Source: Microbacterium gubbeenense DSM 15944 (lineage in GTDB: Bacteria > Actinomycetota > Actinomycetes > Actinomycetales > Microbacteriaceae). From it: a stretch of 64,000 nucleotides of DNA. A model generated the notes under the pieces. The model did not search any database and had not been told where the DNA came from. It was given only the letters and a program-made list of their open reading frames with translations. Every line of letters starts with the position of its first letter. The stretch's first letter is position 1. The stretch lies in the NCBI RefSeq assembly GCF_000422745.1, contig NZ_AUGQ01000001.1, forward strand, positions 186,001 through 250,000, written 5' to 3'. The translations under genes were made by a program, and so were the position numbers. This document shows, one piece after another, positions 25,180 through 34,126 of this stretch.

Positions 25180-26643
25180 ATGACACCCGCTCTCGTGCCC
25201 TGGCCGACGTCCGTCACGCTCACCGGCGGTGCGCTGCGCGCGGAGGGCGCGGGCACGCGATCCGCCGTCGCCGCGACGCTCGCGCGCGACGCTTCTCGCG
25301 ATACCAGCGCGGCCGAGTACGGCGCCGAGGGCTACGCGCTGCGCGTCGACGGCGACGGCGTCGTCATCGAATCCTCGACCGCGGCCGGCGCGTTCTACGC
25401 CGAGCAGACGCTCGAACAGCTCATCGACCGCGACGACGACGGCTTCTTCCTCCCCTGCGCGGACATCCGGGACGAGCCGCGCTTCGCGTACCGCGGCGTC
25501 ATGCTCGACGTCGCCCGGCACTTCCATTCCGCCTCGACCGTGATCTCGCTCATCGGCCGCGCCGCGGCGCTGAAGCTCAACGCGCTGCACCTGCACCTCA
25601 CCGACGACCAGGGGTGGCGCGTCGAGATCGCCTCGCACCCCGAGCTGACCGAGCGCGGTTCGTCGTCGAGCACGGGCGGGGATCCCGGCGGTTTCTACAC
25701 GCGAGACGACGTGCGCCTCATCGTCGAGGCCGCCGAACGACACCATATGATCGTCGTTCCCGAGATCGACGTGCCGGGCCACACGCATGCGCTCGGCCTC
25801 AGCCACCCGGATCTCGTCGCGGATCCCGTCATCGGCGAGGAGGTCGTAGCCGTCACCGCGGAGTACGGCGGTGAGCTGCCGCGCGCCGGTGCGCCGTACA
25901 CGGGGCTCGGCGTGGGGTTCTCGTCGTTGCGCGCGGACGCGGCCGGGACCGAGGCTCTGCTGCGCGACGTCTTCGGCGAGGTCGCCGCGATGACGCCCGG
26001 GCCGTACGTCCACCTCGGCGGCGACGAAGCGCTCGGCACCTCGACCGACGACTATCGCGCGCTGGTGGCGCTCGCATCGAGGATCGTCGCCGAGACCGGG
26101 AAGACCCCGGTCGCGTGGCACGAGGCGGGCGACGCCGATCTCCCGGACGGATCCGTCGTGCAGTTCTGGGGACTCCTCGACCCCGACCCGGAGCACGCCA
26201 GAAGGGTGATCCGCGCCGTGTCCCGCGGCGGACAGGTCGTGCTCTCCCCCGCCGACGCGATCTACCTCGACATGAAGTACGACGCTTCGTCGCCCATGGG
26301 ACTGACGTGGGCGAACGGCCCGACGAGCGTCGAGCGCTCGTACGCGTGGGATCCGGCCGACGTCATCGCGGGCATCACGGACGAGCACATCCTGGGCGTC
26401 GAGGCGGCGATGTGGACCGAGACGATCGCCGATGCGACCGCTGTCGAGGCCATGGCCTTCCCGCGGATCGCGTCTGCGGCGGAGGCGGCGTGGTCGCGGC
26501 CGCTCGGCTCGCCTCAGCGCGACTGGGCGTCATTCCGCGCGCGGGTCGGGCGACGCGGACCGGCGTGGCGCGAGGCCGGCATCCGATTCCACGCGTCGCC
26601 CGAGATCGACTGGGATCAGGACAGCTCGTACAACCAGTTGTGA
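25180..26643 (+). CDS. Cytosolic beta-N-acetylhexosaminidase, GH20
   Basis: 487-residue glycoside hydrolase family 20 enzyme removing terminal GlcNAc (or GalNAc) from oligosaccharides by substrate-assisted catalysis. The GH20b N-terminal domain (1-100) leads to the barrel: GVMLDVARHFHS, LNALHLHLTDDQGWRVEI, VVPEIDVPGHTHAL, and the catalytic pair Asp282-Glu283 in HLGGDEA. Trp-rich substrate-site segments (VAWHEAGD, VVQFWG, AAMWTETI) follow. No signal peptide, so it should act on imported disaccharides such as chitobiose. Divergent from the ROK repressor with two operators between. The 3' end overlaps ilvE by 28 nt, tail to tail. Confidence 0.93.
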   Translation: MTPALVPWPTSVTLTGGALRAEGAGTRSAVAATLARDASRDTSAAEYGAEGYALRVDGDGVVIESSTAAGAFYAEQTLEQLIDRDDDGFFLPCADIRDEPRFAYRGVMLDVARHFHSASTVISLIGRAAALKLNALHLHLTDDQGWRVEIASHPELTERGSSSSTGGDPGGFYTRDDVRLIVEAAERHHMIVVPEIDVPGHTHALGLSHPDLVADPVIGEEVVAVTAEYGGELPRAGAPYTGLGVGFSSLRADAAGTEALLRDVFGEVAAMTPGPYVHLGGDEALGTSTDDYRALVALASRIVAETGKTPVAWHEAGDADLPDGSVVQFWGLLDPDPEHARRVIRAVSRGGQVVLSPADAIYLDMKYDASSPMGLTWANGPTSVERSYAWDPADVIAGITDEHILGVEAAMWTETIADATAVEAMAFPRIASAAEAAWSRPLGSPQRDWASFRARVGRRGPAWREAGIRFHASPEIDWDQDSSYNQL

Positions 26644-27707
26644 CGGTCCTCGCGGCGCCCGTACTGGATGTCGGTGAGCTCCTCGCGCAGCGAGAGCGCC
26701 AGGGATCCGATGGGCTGCTCGTCGGTGAAGCCGGCCGCCTTGAGCGTGCCGATCGGCGTCACGACCGCGGCCGTGCCGCACGCGAACACCTCGACGATGT
26801 CGCCCGACGCGATGCCCTCGCGCCACTCGTTCAGCGAGATCGGGCGGCGCTCGATGGAGTGTCCGCGATCCTCGGCGAGCTGCAGCAGCGAGTTGCGGGT
26901 CACGCCGTCGAGGATCGTGTCCGAGGCGGGTGTGACGAGCGTGCCGTCCTTCTTCACGAACACGATGTTCATGCCGCCGAGCTCCTCGACGTTGCCGTGC
27001 GCGTCGAGGAAGACGACCTGGTCGCAGTCCTTGTCGTACGCCTCCGACTGCGGCAGCAGGCTCGAGGCGTAGTTGCCGCCCGTCTTCGCCGATCCGGTTC
27101 CGCCCTCCGACGCGCGGGCGTAGGTCTCGCTGAGCCAGATCGAGACCGGCTTCACGCCGCCCGTGAAGTAGGCGCCGGCGGGGCTGCCGATCACATAGAA
27201 CCCGTACTTCTTCGCCGGGCGCACGCCGAGGAAGGCTTCCTTGGCGAACATGAACGGGCGCAGGTACAGGGTCTGGTCCTCGCCCGAGGGCACCCAGGCC
27301 TCGTCGACCGCGATGAGTTCGCGGAGCGCCTGGATGAACACGCCCTCCGGGAGCTCGGGCATCGACAGGCGCTTGGCGCTGCGGTTGAAGCGGCGCGCGT
27401 TCTGCTCAGGGCGGAAGGTGTGCACCGATCCGTCGGCGTGCCGATACGCCTTCATGCCCTCGAACACCTCCTGCGCGTAGTGCAGGACGGCGGCGGCGGG
27501 GTCGAGCGAGATCGGGCCGTACGGCTGCACGCGCGGACGGTGCCAGCCGCCCTTCTCGGACCAGCACACGTCGACCATGTGGTCGGTGAAGACGCTGCCG
27601 AATCCCGGGTCGGCGAGCAGCTGCTCGCGCTCCGCCGGCGATTTCGCGGCGAGGTTCTTCGTGACCTGGAAGTCCAGCGTCGTGAGGTCGGGGTCGGTCG
27701 TGGTCAT
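26616..27707 (-). CDS. ilvE: Branched-chain amino acid aminotransferase
   Basis: 363-residue fold-type IV PLP enzyme interconverting Leu/Ile/Val and their 2-oxo acids with glutamate. PLP lysine is Lys208 in GSAKTGGNYA. Other family blocks: HYAQEVFEGMKAYR, FRPEQNARRFNRSA, LYLRPFMFAKEAFLG, VEELGGMNIVFV and VFACGTAAVVTPIG. Lies 43 bp downstream of leuB on the same strand, so leuB-ilvE form an operon. Its 3' end overlaps the convergent GH20 gene by 28 nt. Confidence 0.96.
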   Translation of the reverse strand: MTTTDPDLTTLDFQVTKNLAAKSPAEREQLLADPGFGSVFTDHMVDVCWSEKGGWHRPRVQPYGPISLDPAAAVLHYAQEVFEGMKAYRHADGSVHTFRPEQNARRFNRSAKRLSMPELPEGVFIQALRELIAVDEAWVPSGEDQTLYLRPFMFAKEAFLGVRPAKKYGFYVIGSPAGAYFTGGVKPVSIWLSETYARASEGGTGSAKTGGNYASSLLPQSEAYDKDCDQVVFLDAHGNVEELGGMNIVFVKKDGTLVTPASDTILDGVTRNSLLQLAEDRGHSIERRPISLNEWREGIASGDIVEVFACGTAAVVTPIGTLKAAGFTDEQPIGSLALSLREELTDIQYGRREDRHNWLYELS

Positions 27708-27750
27708 GTGCGTTCCTGTCTGCGCGGCGCGGTTGCGCGAAATCTGTGGA

Positions 27751-28803
27751 TCAGGCCGTGAGGCGCGCCGCGATGGCGTCGCCGACCTGTGCCGTCGTGC
27801 GGTGCTCGCCGGTCCGTGCGGCGAGGTCGTCCTCGATCGCGCGGGTCACGCGCTGAGACTCGGCGGTGAGGCCGAGGTGCTCGAGGAGCAGTGCGACGGA
27901 GCCGATCGCGGCAGTGGGATCGGCCTTCTGGGTTCCCGCGATGTCGGGCGCCGAACCGTGCACGGGCTCGAACATCGATGGGAATGCGCCCGACGGGTTG
28001 AGGTTCCCCGAGGCGGCGAGACCGATTCCGCCGGTGATCGCCCCGGCCAGGTCTGTGAGGATGTCGCCGAAGAGGTTGTCGGTGACGATGACGTCGAAGC
28101 GGCTCGGGTTGTCGACCATGTGAATGGTTGCCGCATCGATGTGCATATAGTCTACGGCGACATCCGGGTGCTCTGCGCCGACCTCCGCCGTGATGCGCGC
28201 CCAGAGCTTGCCGGCGTTGACCATGACGTTCGTCTTGTGCACGAGCGTGAGCTTGCCGCGGCGCTTCTGGGCGAGATCGAACGCGTATTCGACCACCCGG
28301 CGCACGCCGTGCGCGGTGTTCACGCCGAGCTCGTTCGCGATCTCGTGCTCGGTGCCCTGGCGCAGCACGCCGCCGTTTCCGACGTACGATCCCTCGGTCC
28401 CCTCGCGCACGACGACGAAATCGACCTCGCCCGGGTTCTTCAGCGGGCCGGGCACGCTCGGGAACAGCTTCGACGGGCGCAGGTTCACATAGTGGTCGAG
28501 GCTGAAGCGCAGCTTCAGCAGCAGGCCGCGCTCGATGTTGGCATCGGCCAGCCTCGGGTCGTTCGGCGTGCCGCCCACGGCGCCGAGCAGGATCGCGTCG
28601 TGCGCCGCAAGCGCGGCGAGGTCGTCATCGGTGAGCACGTCGCCCGTCTGGATGAACCGGTCGGCGCCGAGCGAGAAGTGCGTCTTGTCGAACGAGACGT
28701 CGCTTCCGTTCGTCGCGGCGTCGAGCACCTTGTCGGCCTCGGCGATGACTTCGGGGCCGATTCCATCACCGGGGATGATGGCCAACTTCACGACGCGCGA
28801 CAT
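27751..28803 (-). CDS. leuB: 3-isopropylmalate dehydrogenase
   Basis: NAD-dependent oxidative decarboxylase of leucine synthesis, 350 residues. [17 protein letters not shown] at the N-terminus, the substrate-binding NLRPSKLFP and [12 protein letters not shown], catalytic Lys in [12 protein letters not shown], metal-binding [14 protein letters not shown] and NAD-binding [13 protein letters not shown]. This is the actinobacterial-length version. AAGGAG lies about 6 nt before the ATG. Upstream is an unrelated MFS gene (31-bp gap), downstream ilvE. Confidence 0.96.
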   Translation of the reverse strand: MSRVVKLAIIPGDGIGPEVIAEADKVLDAATNGSDVSFDKTHFSLGADRFIQTGDVLTDDDLAALAAHDAILLGAVGGTPNDPRLADANIERGLLLKLRFSLDHYVNLRPSKLFPSVPGPLKNPGEVDFVVVREGTEGSYVGNGGVLRQGTEHEIANELGVNTAHGVRRVVEYAFDLAQKRRGKLTLVHKTNVMVNAGKLWARITAEVGAEHPDVAVDYMHIDAATIHMVDNPSRFDVIVTDNLFGDILTDLAGAITGGIGLAASGNLNPSGAFPSMFEPVHGSAPDIAGTQKADPTAAIGSVALLLEHLGLTAESQRVTRAIEDDLAARTGEHRTTAQVGDAIAARLTA

Positions 28804-28834
28804 TCATGCTCCTTGACTCGGGAGGGAGGATCGA

Positions 28835-30364
28835 TCACCGCGACGCCACCGTGCGGCTTGATCCCAGCGTAGTCGCAGACACGACGCACGCGATCACGAG
28901 CAGCGCCGCGCCGATGAGGCTCGTGACGGTGATTCCGCCGTCGAACGCGGCGGCCGCCGCCTCCGCGAGTGCGCCGCCCGCGGTGCCGCCGAGCTGCTCT
29001 GCCGCGTTCATGGCGCCGGCGAGCGTCTCCCGCGCGTGCCCGGCGAGGTTCTGCGGCACGCCCTCCGGGATGACGAGCGCCGTGCGGTACCAGGCCGTTA
29101 GGATCCCGCCGAGGATCGACGTGCCGAGGACCGCGCCGAACTCGTATGCGGTCTCGCTGATGGCGCTCGCGGCGCCCGCGCGGTGGGCCGGCGCCGACGA
29201 GATGATCAGCTCGCCGGAGACGGTCTGCGCCGCCGCCGCGCCGCCGCCCATGACGACGAACGCGACCACGAGCATCCAGACGTCGCCCGCTCCGGCGAAC
29301 GCGACCAGCACGAGGCCCGCCGCGCCGATCGCGAGGCAGATCGGCACCACGATCGCCGCCGAGAACCGGCTCGCGAAGGGGGTCACGACGAAGCCCGCGA
29401 CGATCGAGCACACGGCGCCCGGGATGAGCGCGAGGCCCGCCTCCATGGGCGAGAGCCCGGCGATCATCTGCAGGTGCTGCGAGACGAAGTACAGGAAGCC
29501 GATGTACGCCATGACGCAGCACAGGTTCACGGCGAGGGATCCAGAGAACTTGCGGCGCCGGAACAGCGCCATGTCGAGCATGGGGTGCGGGATCCGCAGC
29601 TGGCGCCGGACGAACAGCCAGCCGAACACCAGCCCCGCGACGATGCCGATCGCGCCCGGCCAGCCCGTCACGGCGAGCTCCTTGATGCCGTAGGCGAGGG
29701 GCGCGAGCGCGAGCATCGAGAGCAGGATGCCCCAGCCGTCGATCGGACCGGGGTTCGGGTCGCGGCTCTCGACGATGAAGATCGGCGCGCCGATCAGCAT
29801 CAGCGCGACCATCGGAACCGCGAGCAGGAACACGCTCTGCCACGGGAAGTGCTCGATCAGGAACCCGCCGACGACAGGGCCGAGGGCGCCGCCCGCGGCG
29901 AAGGCGCCCGACCAAGCGGCGATCGCGATGCGGCGCTGGCCGCGGTGACGGAACGTCGAGCGCAGCAGCGACATCGTCGACGGCATCAGCGTAGCGCCGA
30001 AGACGCCCATCGCCGCGCGCGCCGCGATGAGCCACTCGGCGGTCGGCGCGAATGCCGCAGCGATCGACACGAGCATGAACCCGACGGCGCCGAAGAGCAG
30101 CATCTTGCGCCGGCCGATCCGGTCGCCGAACGAGCCCGCCGTGACGAGCAGGCCCGCGAGCATGAGCGAGTACGCGTCGATGATCCAGAGCTGCTCGGCG
30201 CTCGTCGGTTCGAGCTCGCGCGCGATCGCGGGCAGCGCGAAGTTGAGGATCGTGTTGTCCATCGAGACGAGCAGCACGGGCAGCATCAGCACGGTGAGCG
30301 CGGCCCATGCGCGCCATCCTGCGCGCGGGCCGTCGGTGGCGATCGCGTCGGTGGAGAGACTCAC
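28835..30364 (-). CDS. MFS transporter, DHA2 (14-helix) drug exporter type
   Basis: 509-residue major facilitator with about 14 predicted helices. LLVSMDNTILNFALPAIARELEPT resembles motif D1 of DHA2 proteins, GSFGDRIGRRKMLLFG is motif A, and GAFAAGGALGPVVGGFLIEHFPWQSVFL is motif C of proton antiporters. Similar to SmvA/LfrA-type exporters of cationic drugs. Start GTG at 30364 is supported by AGGA about 8 nt upstream. Lies between serA and leuB; a terminator hairpin separates it from serA. Confidence 0.9.
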   Translation of the reverse strand: MSLSTDAIATDGPRAGWRAWAALTVLMLPVLLVSMDNTILNFALPAIARELEPTSAEQLWIIDAYSLMLAGLLVTAGSFGDRIGRRKMLLFGAVGFMLVSIAAAFAPTAEWLIAARAAMGVFGATLMPSTMSLLRSTFRHRGQRRIAIAAWSGAFAAGGALGPVVGGFLIEHFPWQSVFLLAVPMVALMLIGAPIFIVESRDPNPGPIDGWGILLSMLALAPLAYGIKELAVTGWPGAIGIVAGLVFGWLFVRRQLRIPHPMLDMALFRRRKFSGSLAVNLCCVMAYIGFLYFVSQHLQMIAGLSPMEAGLALIPGAVCSIVAGFVVTPFASRFSAAIVVPICLAIGAAGLVLVAFAGAGDVWMLVVAFVVMGGGAAAAQTVSGELIISSAPAHRAGAASAISETAYEFGAVLGTSILGGILTAWYRTALVIPEGVPQNLAGHARETLAGAMNAAEQLGGTAGGALAEAAAAAFDGGITVTSLIGAALLVIACVVSATTLGSSRTVASR

Positions 30365-30395
30365 TGCCTGATTCCTGTTCTGTTCATCCCGAGAC

Positions 30396-30431
30396 GACCG
30401 CGCCCCCCGCCGAGCGGCGAGGGGCGCGGTC
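30396..30431 (-). terminator. Terminator hairpin after serA
   Basis: GACCGCGCCCC (30396-30406) pairs with GGGGCGCGGTC (30421-30431), enclosing a smaller GCCG/CGGC stem. 13 bp after the serA stop; no T-run. Confidence 0.65.
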
Positions 30432-30443
30432 CGAAAGGTGCTG

Positions 30444-32033
30444 CTACGCCTCGACGATCTCGATCTGGCGGATGATGCGGGCGTCGATCGCGCCGGCGAT
30501 GCGCGCGAGGAGGTCATCGGGAACGCGCTTGTCGACCGTGACGACCGAGAGCGCCTCCTCGCCGGTGGCGCGCGCGACCTGCAGGCCGTCGATGTTGATG
30601 CCGTTCTCGCCGAACTGCTCGGCGTAGACCGCGACGACCCCGGGGCGGTCCTTGTAGAGGATCACGAGGTGGTGCTCGGCGAGCGGCGCATCGAGCTCGT
30701 AGCCGTTGATGCCCACGAGCTTCTGCACCATGCGCGTACCCGCGAGCGTGCCCGCGACCGACAGAACGGTGCCGTCGGAGAGCGTGCCGGTGAGGGTGGT
30801 GAGGTTGCGGAACTCGGGGCTGTCCTTCTCGACGTTCAGACGCGTCTCGATGCCGCGCTGCTCGGCGAGGATGGGCGCGTTGACGTAGGAGACCTTCTCG
30901 CTGACGACGCTGCCGAGGATGCCCTTGAGCGCCGCGAGCTTGTAGACGCTGACGTCGTACTCCGCGAGCTCGCCGCGCACGTCGATCTCGAGGCTCGTGA
31001 GGGGTCCGTGAGATATCCCGCTGAAGACCTGGCCGAGTTTCTCGACGAGCGCGATGCCGGGGCGCACGAACGGATCGATCGCACCGCCGGCGACGTTGAC
31101 CGCGTCGGGCACGAGGTCGCCCTCGAGCGCGAGCTTGACCGACTTCGCGACCGAGACGCCCGCCTTCTCCTGCGCCTCGGCGGTCGAGGCGCCGAGGTGC
31201 GGGGTGACGACGGCGCGGTGCTGGCGCGTGAGCGAGTCGTCGGCCGGCGGCTCCTGCGTGAACACGTCGATTCCGGCGCCGGCGATCTCGCCGGCCTCGA
31301 GGGCCGCGGCGAGGGCCTGCTCGTCGATGAGGCCGCCGCGAGCGACGTTGACGACGTACGCGGTCTTCTTCATCGCCTTCAGCTGTGCCTCGCCGATCAT
31401 GCCCGTCGTCTCGGGAGTCTTCGGCATGTGGATCGTCAGGAAGTCGGCCTGCGCGACGAGCTCGTCGAGCGAGACGAGCTCGGCGCCGAGCTGCTGCGCG
31501 CGAGCGGGCGTGACGTAGGGGTCGAACGCGACCACGCGCATGCCGAATGCCTGCATGCGGGCCGCGACGAGCGCGCCGATCCGGCCGAGGCCGATGACGC
31601 CGAGGGTCTTCTCGAACAGCTCGGTGCCCGTGAACGAGCTGCGCTTCCACGCGCCGTCCGACAGCGAGGCGTTCGCCGCGGGGATGTGGCGCGCCAGGCT
31701 GATGATGTGGCCGCAGGTCAGCTCGGCGGCCGAGATGATGTTCGAGGTCGGCGCGTTGACGACCATGACGCCGGCCGTCGTGGCGGCCTTGATGTCGACG
31801 TTGTCGAGGCCGACGCCCGCGCGGGCGATGACCTTGAGGTTCGGCGCGTGCGAAATCGCTTCCTCGTCCATCTTCGTCGCGGAGCGGATCAGGACGGCGC
31901 TCGCATCGGCCAGGGCCTCGAAGAGCGCCGGTCGGTCGGTCCCATCGACCGAGCGGACGTCGAAATCAGGCCCGAGGGCATCGACGGTTGCGGGGGAAAG
32001 CTGCTCTGCAAGAAGGACGACGGGCTTCGACAA
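30444..32033 (-). CDS. serA: D-3-phosphoglycerate dehydrogenase
   Basis: First enzyme of serine synthesis, oxidising 3-phosphoglycerate with NAD. 529 residues, the long actinobacterial form. Catalytic/NAD domain (about 1-310) with GVIGLGRIGALVAARMQAFGM, the catalytic-site VNVARGGLIDE and HLGASTAEAQEKAG; an intervening (ASB) domain (about 320-445); and a C-terminal ACT domain (HHLVILYKDRPGVVAVYAEQFGENGINI) that gives serine feedback inhibition in known homologues. TTG start at 32033 is chosen because AAAGGA lies about 6 nt upstream and SKPVVLLAE begins the conserved part; the frame extends further but is Arg-rich and unlike protein. Confidence 0.96.
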   Translation of the reverse strand: MSKPVVLLAEQLSPATVDALGPDFDVRSVDGTDRPALFEALADASAVLIRSATKMDEEAISHAPNLKVIARAGVGLDNVDIKAATTAGVMVVNAPTSNIISAAELTCGHIISLARHIPAANASLSDGAWKRSSFTGTELFEKTLGVIGLGRIGALVAARMQAFGMRVVAFDPYVTPARAQQLGAELVSLDELVAQADFLTIHMPKTPETTGMIGEAQLKAMKKTAYVVNVARGGLIDEQALAAALEAGEIAGAGIDVFTQEPPADDSLTRQHRAVVTPHLGASTAEAQEKAGVSVAKSVKLALEGDLVPDAVNVAGGAIDPFVRPGIALVEKLGQVFSGISHGPLTSLEIDVRGELAEYDVSVYKLAALKGILGSVVSEKVSYVNAPILAEQRGIETRLNVEKDSPEFRNLTTLTGTLSDGTVLSVAGTLAGTRMVQKLVGINGYELDAPLAEHHLVILYKDRPGVVAVYAEQFGENGINIDGLQVARATGEEALSVVTVDKRVPDDLLARIAGAIDARIIRQIEIVEA

Positions 32034-32138
32034 AGTGGATCCTTTGGGACGGCGCTGCACACGGGAACGGCCGCGCCCACGGCGCCGCCGTGCGCTCAAG
32101 CTTAGTCGCGTCGAGCGGGTGCCCCGCACACCCCGCGG

Positions 32139-32504
32139 TCAGGCGATGATGCGCGCGGTCATCGTGAACGCCTGCACGTCGAGCCAGAACACCGAGGTGA
32201 TGGCGAGGCCGGCGAGCAGCAGCAGCGCGAGTTTCCACGCGGCTTTTCCGCGCCCGAGAACCATCGCGATCGCGAAGGCGGCGATCGGCACGAGGATCGC
32301 CATGACGAGCGCGATCCATGCGACGGGCGTGAGCGCGACCTCGGCGCCGAGCAGCTCCTCCTGGCGGGAGATCTCCTGCAGGGTCACCATGAGGTACTGC
32401 ACTCCGGCCCACACGGCGTATGCGTAGAACAGGCCGAAGAGGCCGGCGATGCTCGCGAGGACCCACGCGGGGGCGGACCTCTTCGAGGAAGCGGTATCGG
32501 TCAC
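32139..32504 (-). CDS. Small membrane protein of unknown function (three to four helices)
   Basis: 121 residues with three to four predicted transmembrane helices (WVLASIAGLFGLFYAYAVWA, VAWIALVMAILVPIAAFAIAMVL, LALLLLAGLAITSVFWLDV). No catalytic motif. The GTG start overlaps the stop of the preceding membrane protein (GTGA), so the two are coupled and probably work together. Downstream of prfB, transcribed with it. I do not recognise the family. Confidence 0.75.
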   Translation of the reverse strand: MTDTASSKRSAPAWVLASIAGLFGLFYAYAVWAGVQYLMVTLQEISRQEELLGAEVALTPVAWIALVMAILVPIAAFAIAMVLGRGKAAWKLALLLLAGLAITSVFWLDVQAFTMTARIIA

Positions 32505-32962
32505 TGTCCGACCACCCCCACCATCATGAAGGGCCACGGCACGAGCAGCAGCACGCCGAGACCGAGCCAGAGGAATCGCTGCCACGGACGCTTTCCGCGG
32601 GTGCCGAGAACGGCGGTCACGAACCACACGGCGGGCGTCACGATCGCGAGCACCATGCTGCCGAGGAACATGAAGTCGGCGACCGCGCCGGTGGCTCCTT
32701 CGATGCGCTCCCGCAGGCGCATCGCCCCGAGCACCCAGCCGGCCGTCCACAGCGCGTAGATCCCGCCGAGCACGCCGTACGCGACGAGCGCGACGTTGCC
32801 GGATCCGGCTACGGGCTCGGCCTCATCGCCAGCGGGCTCGGACACCGGAGCCGCGACCTTCCGCGGCGCCGGGGCCTCGTCGCGCGGCGTCGCCCGCAGG
32901 GTCGGATCGTCGTCGCCGTCCCAGCGGAGGGCGTCGTCGTCAGCGGACGTCTCGTCAGTCAT
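32501..32962 (-). CDS. Acidic-tailed membrane protein of unknown function
   Basis: 153 residues: an acidic, Pro/Ala-rich cytosolic N-terminus of about 55 residues (TDETSADDDALRWDGDDDP) followed by three predicted helices. No known domain recognised. Its start lies 8 nt inside prfB and its stop overlaps the next small membrane protein by 4 nt, giving a prfB-x-y operon. Such disordered N-tails are common in actinobacterial membrane proteins. Confidence 0.75.
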   Translation of the reverse strand: MTDETSADDDALRWDGDDDPTLRATPRDEAPAPRKVAAPVSEPAGDEAEPVAGSGNVALVAYGVLGGIYALWTAGWVLGAMRLRERIEGATGAVADFMFLGSMVLAIVTPAVWFVTAVLGTRGKRPWQRFLWLGLGVLLLVPWPFMMVGVVGQ

Positions 32963-34064
32963 TGTCCGCTCGCTTGCGCCACCGGATGCCGGCGTTGATG
33001 AGCCCCTCGAGATCGCCGTCGAACACCTGGTCGGGCTGCGTCATCTCGTATCCGGTGCGCAGGTCCTTGACCAGCTGCTGGCCGTAGAGGAAGTAGGAAC
33101 GGATCTGATCGCCCCAGCTCGCCGTGATGTTGCCGGCGAGCTCCTTCTTCTTCGCCGCTTCCTGCTCGCGCTGGAGCAGCAGCAGGCGCGTCTGCAGCAG
33201 GCGCATCGCCGCGGCGCGGTTCTGGATCTGCGACTTCTCGTTCTGCATCGAGATCACGATGCCCGTCGGGATGTGCGTGATGCGCACAGCCGAGTCGGTC
33301 GTGTTCACCGACTGGCCGCCGGGGCCGGACGAGCGGAACACGTCCACACGGATGTCGTTCTCGGGGATGTCGACCTCGGTCGCCTCCTCCATAAGGGGGA
33401 TGACCTCGACGGCGGCGAAGCTCGTCTGGCGCTTGTCCGCGGATCCGAACGGGCTGATGCGCGCGAGGCGGTGCGTGCCGGCCTCGACCGACAGCACGCC
33501 GAACGCGTACGGGGCGTCGATCTCGAACGTCGCCGACTTGATGCCCGCGCCCTCGGCGTAGGACGTGTCGAGCACCTTCGTCGAGTAGCTGTTGCGCTCG
33601 GCCCACCGCAGGTACATGCGCATGAGCATCTCGGCGAAGTCGGTGGCGTCGTCGCCGCCCGCTCCGGCGCGGATCGTGACGACCGCGGCGCGCTCGTCGT
33701 ATTCGCCGTCGAGCAGCGTCTGCACCTCGAGGTCCTGGATCGTGGTCTCGAGCGCGGCGAGCTCGGTGCGCGCCTCGGTCGCCGCGTCCTCGTCGTCCAT
33801 CTCATTGGCGAGGTCGACCATCACCTCGAGATCGTCGAGGCGCGATGCCGCCGACTCGATCTTGCGGATCGCCGCCTTGTGGTGGCTGAGCGCGCTCGTG
33901 ACCTTCTGCGCGTTCTCCTGATCGTTCCAGAGGTCGGGATCGGCCGCGCGCTCCTCGAGCTTGGCGACCTCGGCGCGCTGGCCATCGACGTCGACCACCT
34001 CGCGGATGTTGTCGAAGGTGGTGCGCAGCGAGTGGATTTCGGCGGAGAGATCGAGTTCTAGCAT
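32955..34064 (-). CDS. prfB: Peptide chain release factor 2
   Basis: 369-residue class I release factor recognising UGA/UAA stops. The peptidyl-tRNA hydrolysis motif GGQ is in SSGPGGQSVNTTDSAVRI, and the tripeptide stop-recognition motif SPF is in RISPFGSADKR, which identifies RF2 and not RF1. N-terminal coiled-coil helices span residues 1-100. The frame is continuous from ATG, so there is no programmed +1 frameshift of the E. coli kind. Downstream genes encode two membrane proteins. Confidence 0.97.
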   Translation of the reverse strand: MLELDLSAEIHSLRTTFDNIREVVDVDGQRAEVAKLEERAADPDLWNDQENAQKVTSALSHHKAAIRKIESAASRLDDLEVMVDLANEMDDEDAATEARTELAALETTIQDLEVQTLLDGEYDERAAVVTIRAGAGGDDATDFAEMLMRMYLRWAERNSYSTKVLDTSYAEGAGIKSATFEIDAPYAFGVLSVEAGTHRLARISPFGSADKRQTSFAAVEVIPLMEEATEVDIPENDIRVDVFRSSGPGGQSVNTTDSAVRITHIPTGIVISMQNEKSQIQNRAAAMRLLQTRLLLLQREQEAAKKKELAGNITASWGDQIRSYFLYGQQLVKDLRTGYEMTQPDQVFDGDLEGLINAGIRWRKRADND

Positions 34065-34126
34065 GTCCTGAGAAGCTTATCCTGCTCACGCGGGGAGCGT
34101 TCTCACTGCGAGCGACCTGGAGTGCA

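Noticed and set aside
32955-34064. Programmed +1 frameshift in prfB
   Set aside because: The frame is continuous from the ATG with no internal UGA at the usual site near codon 25.
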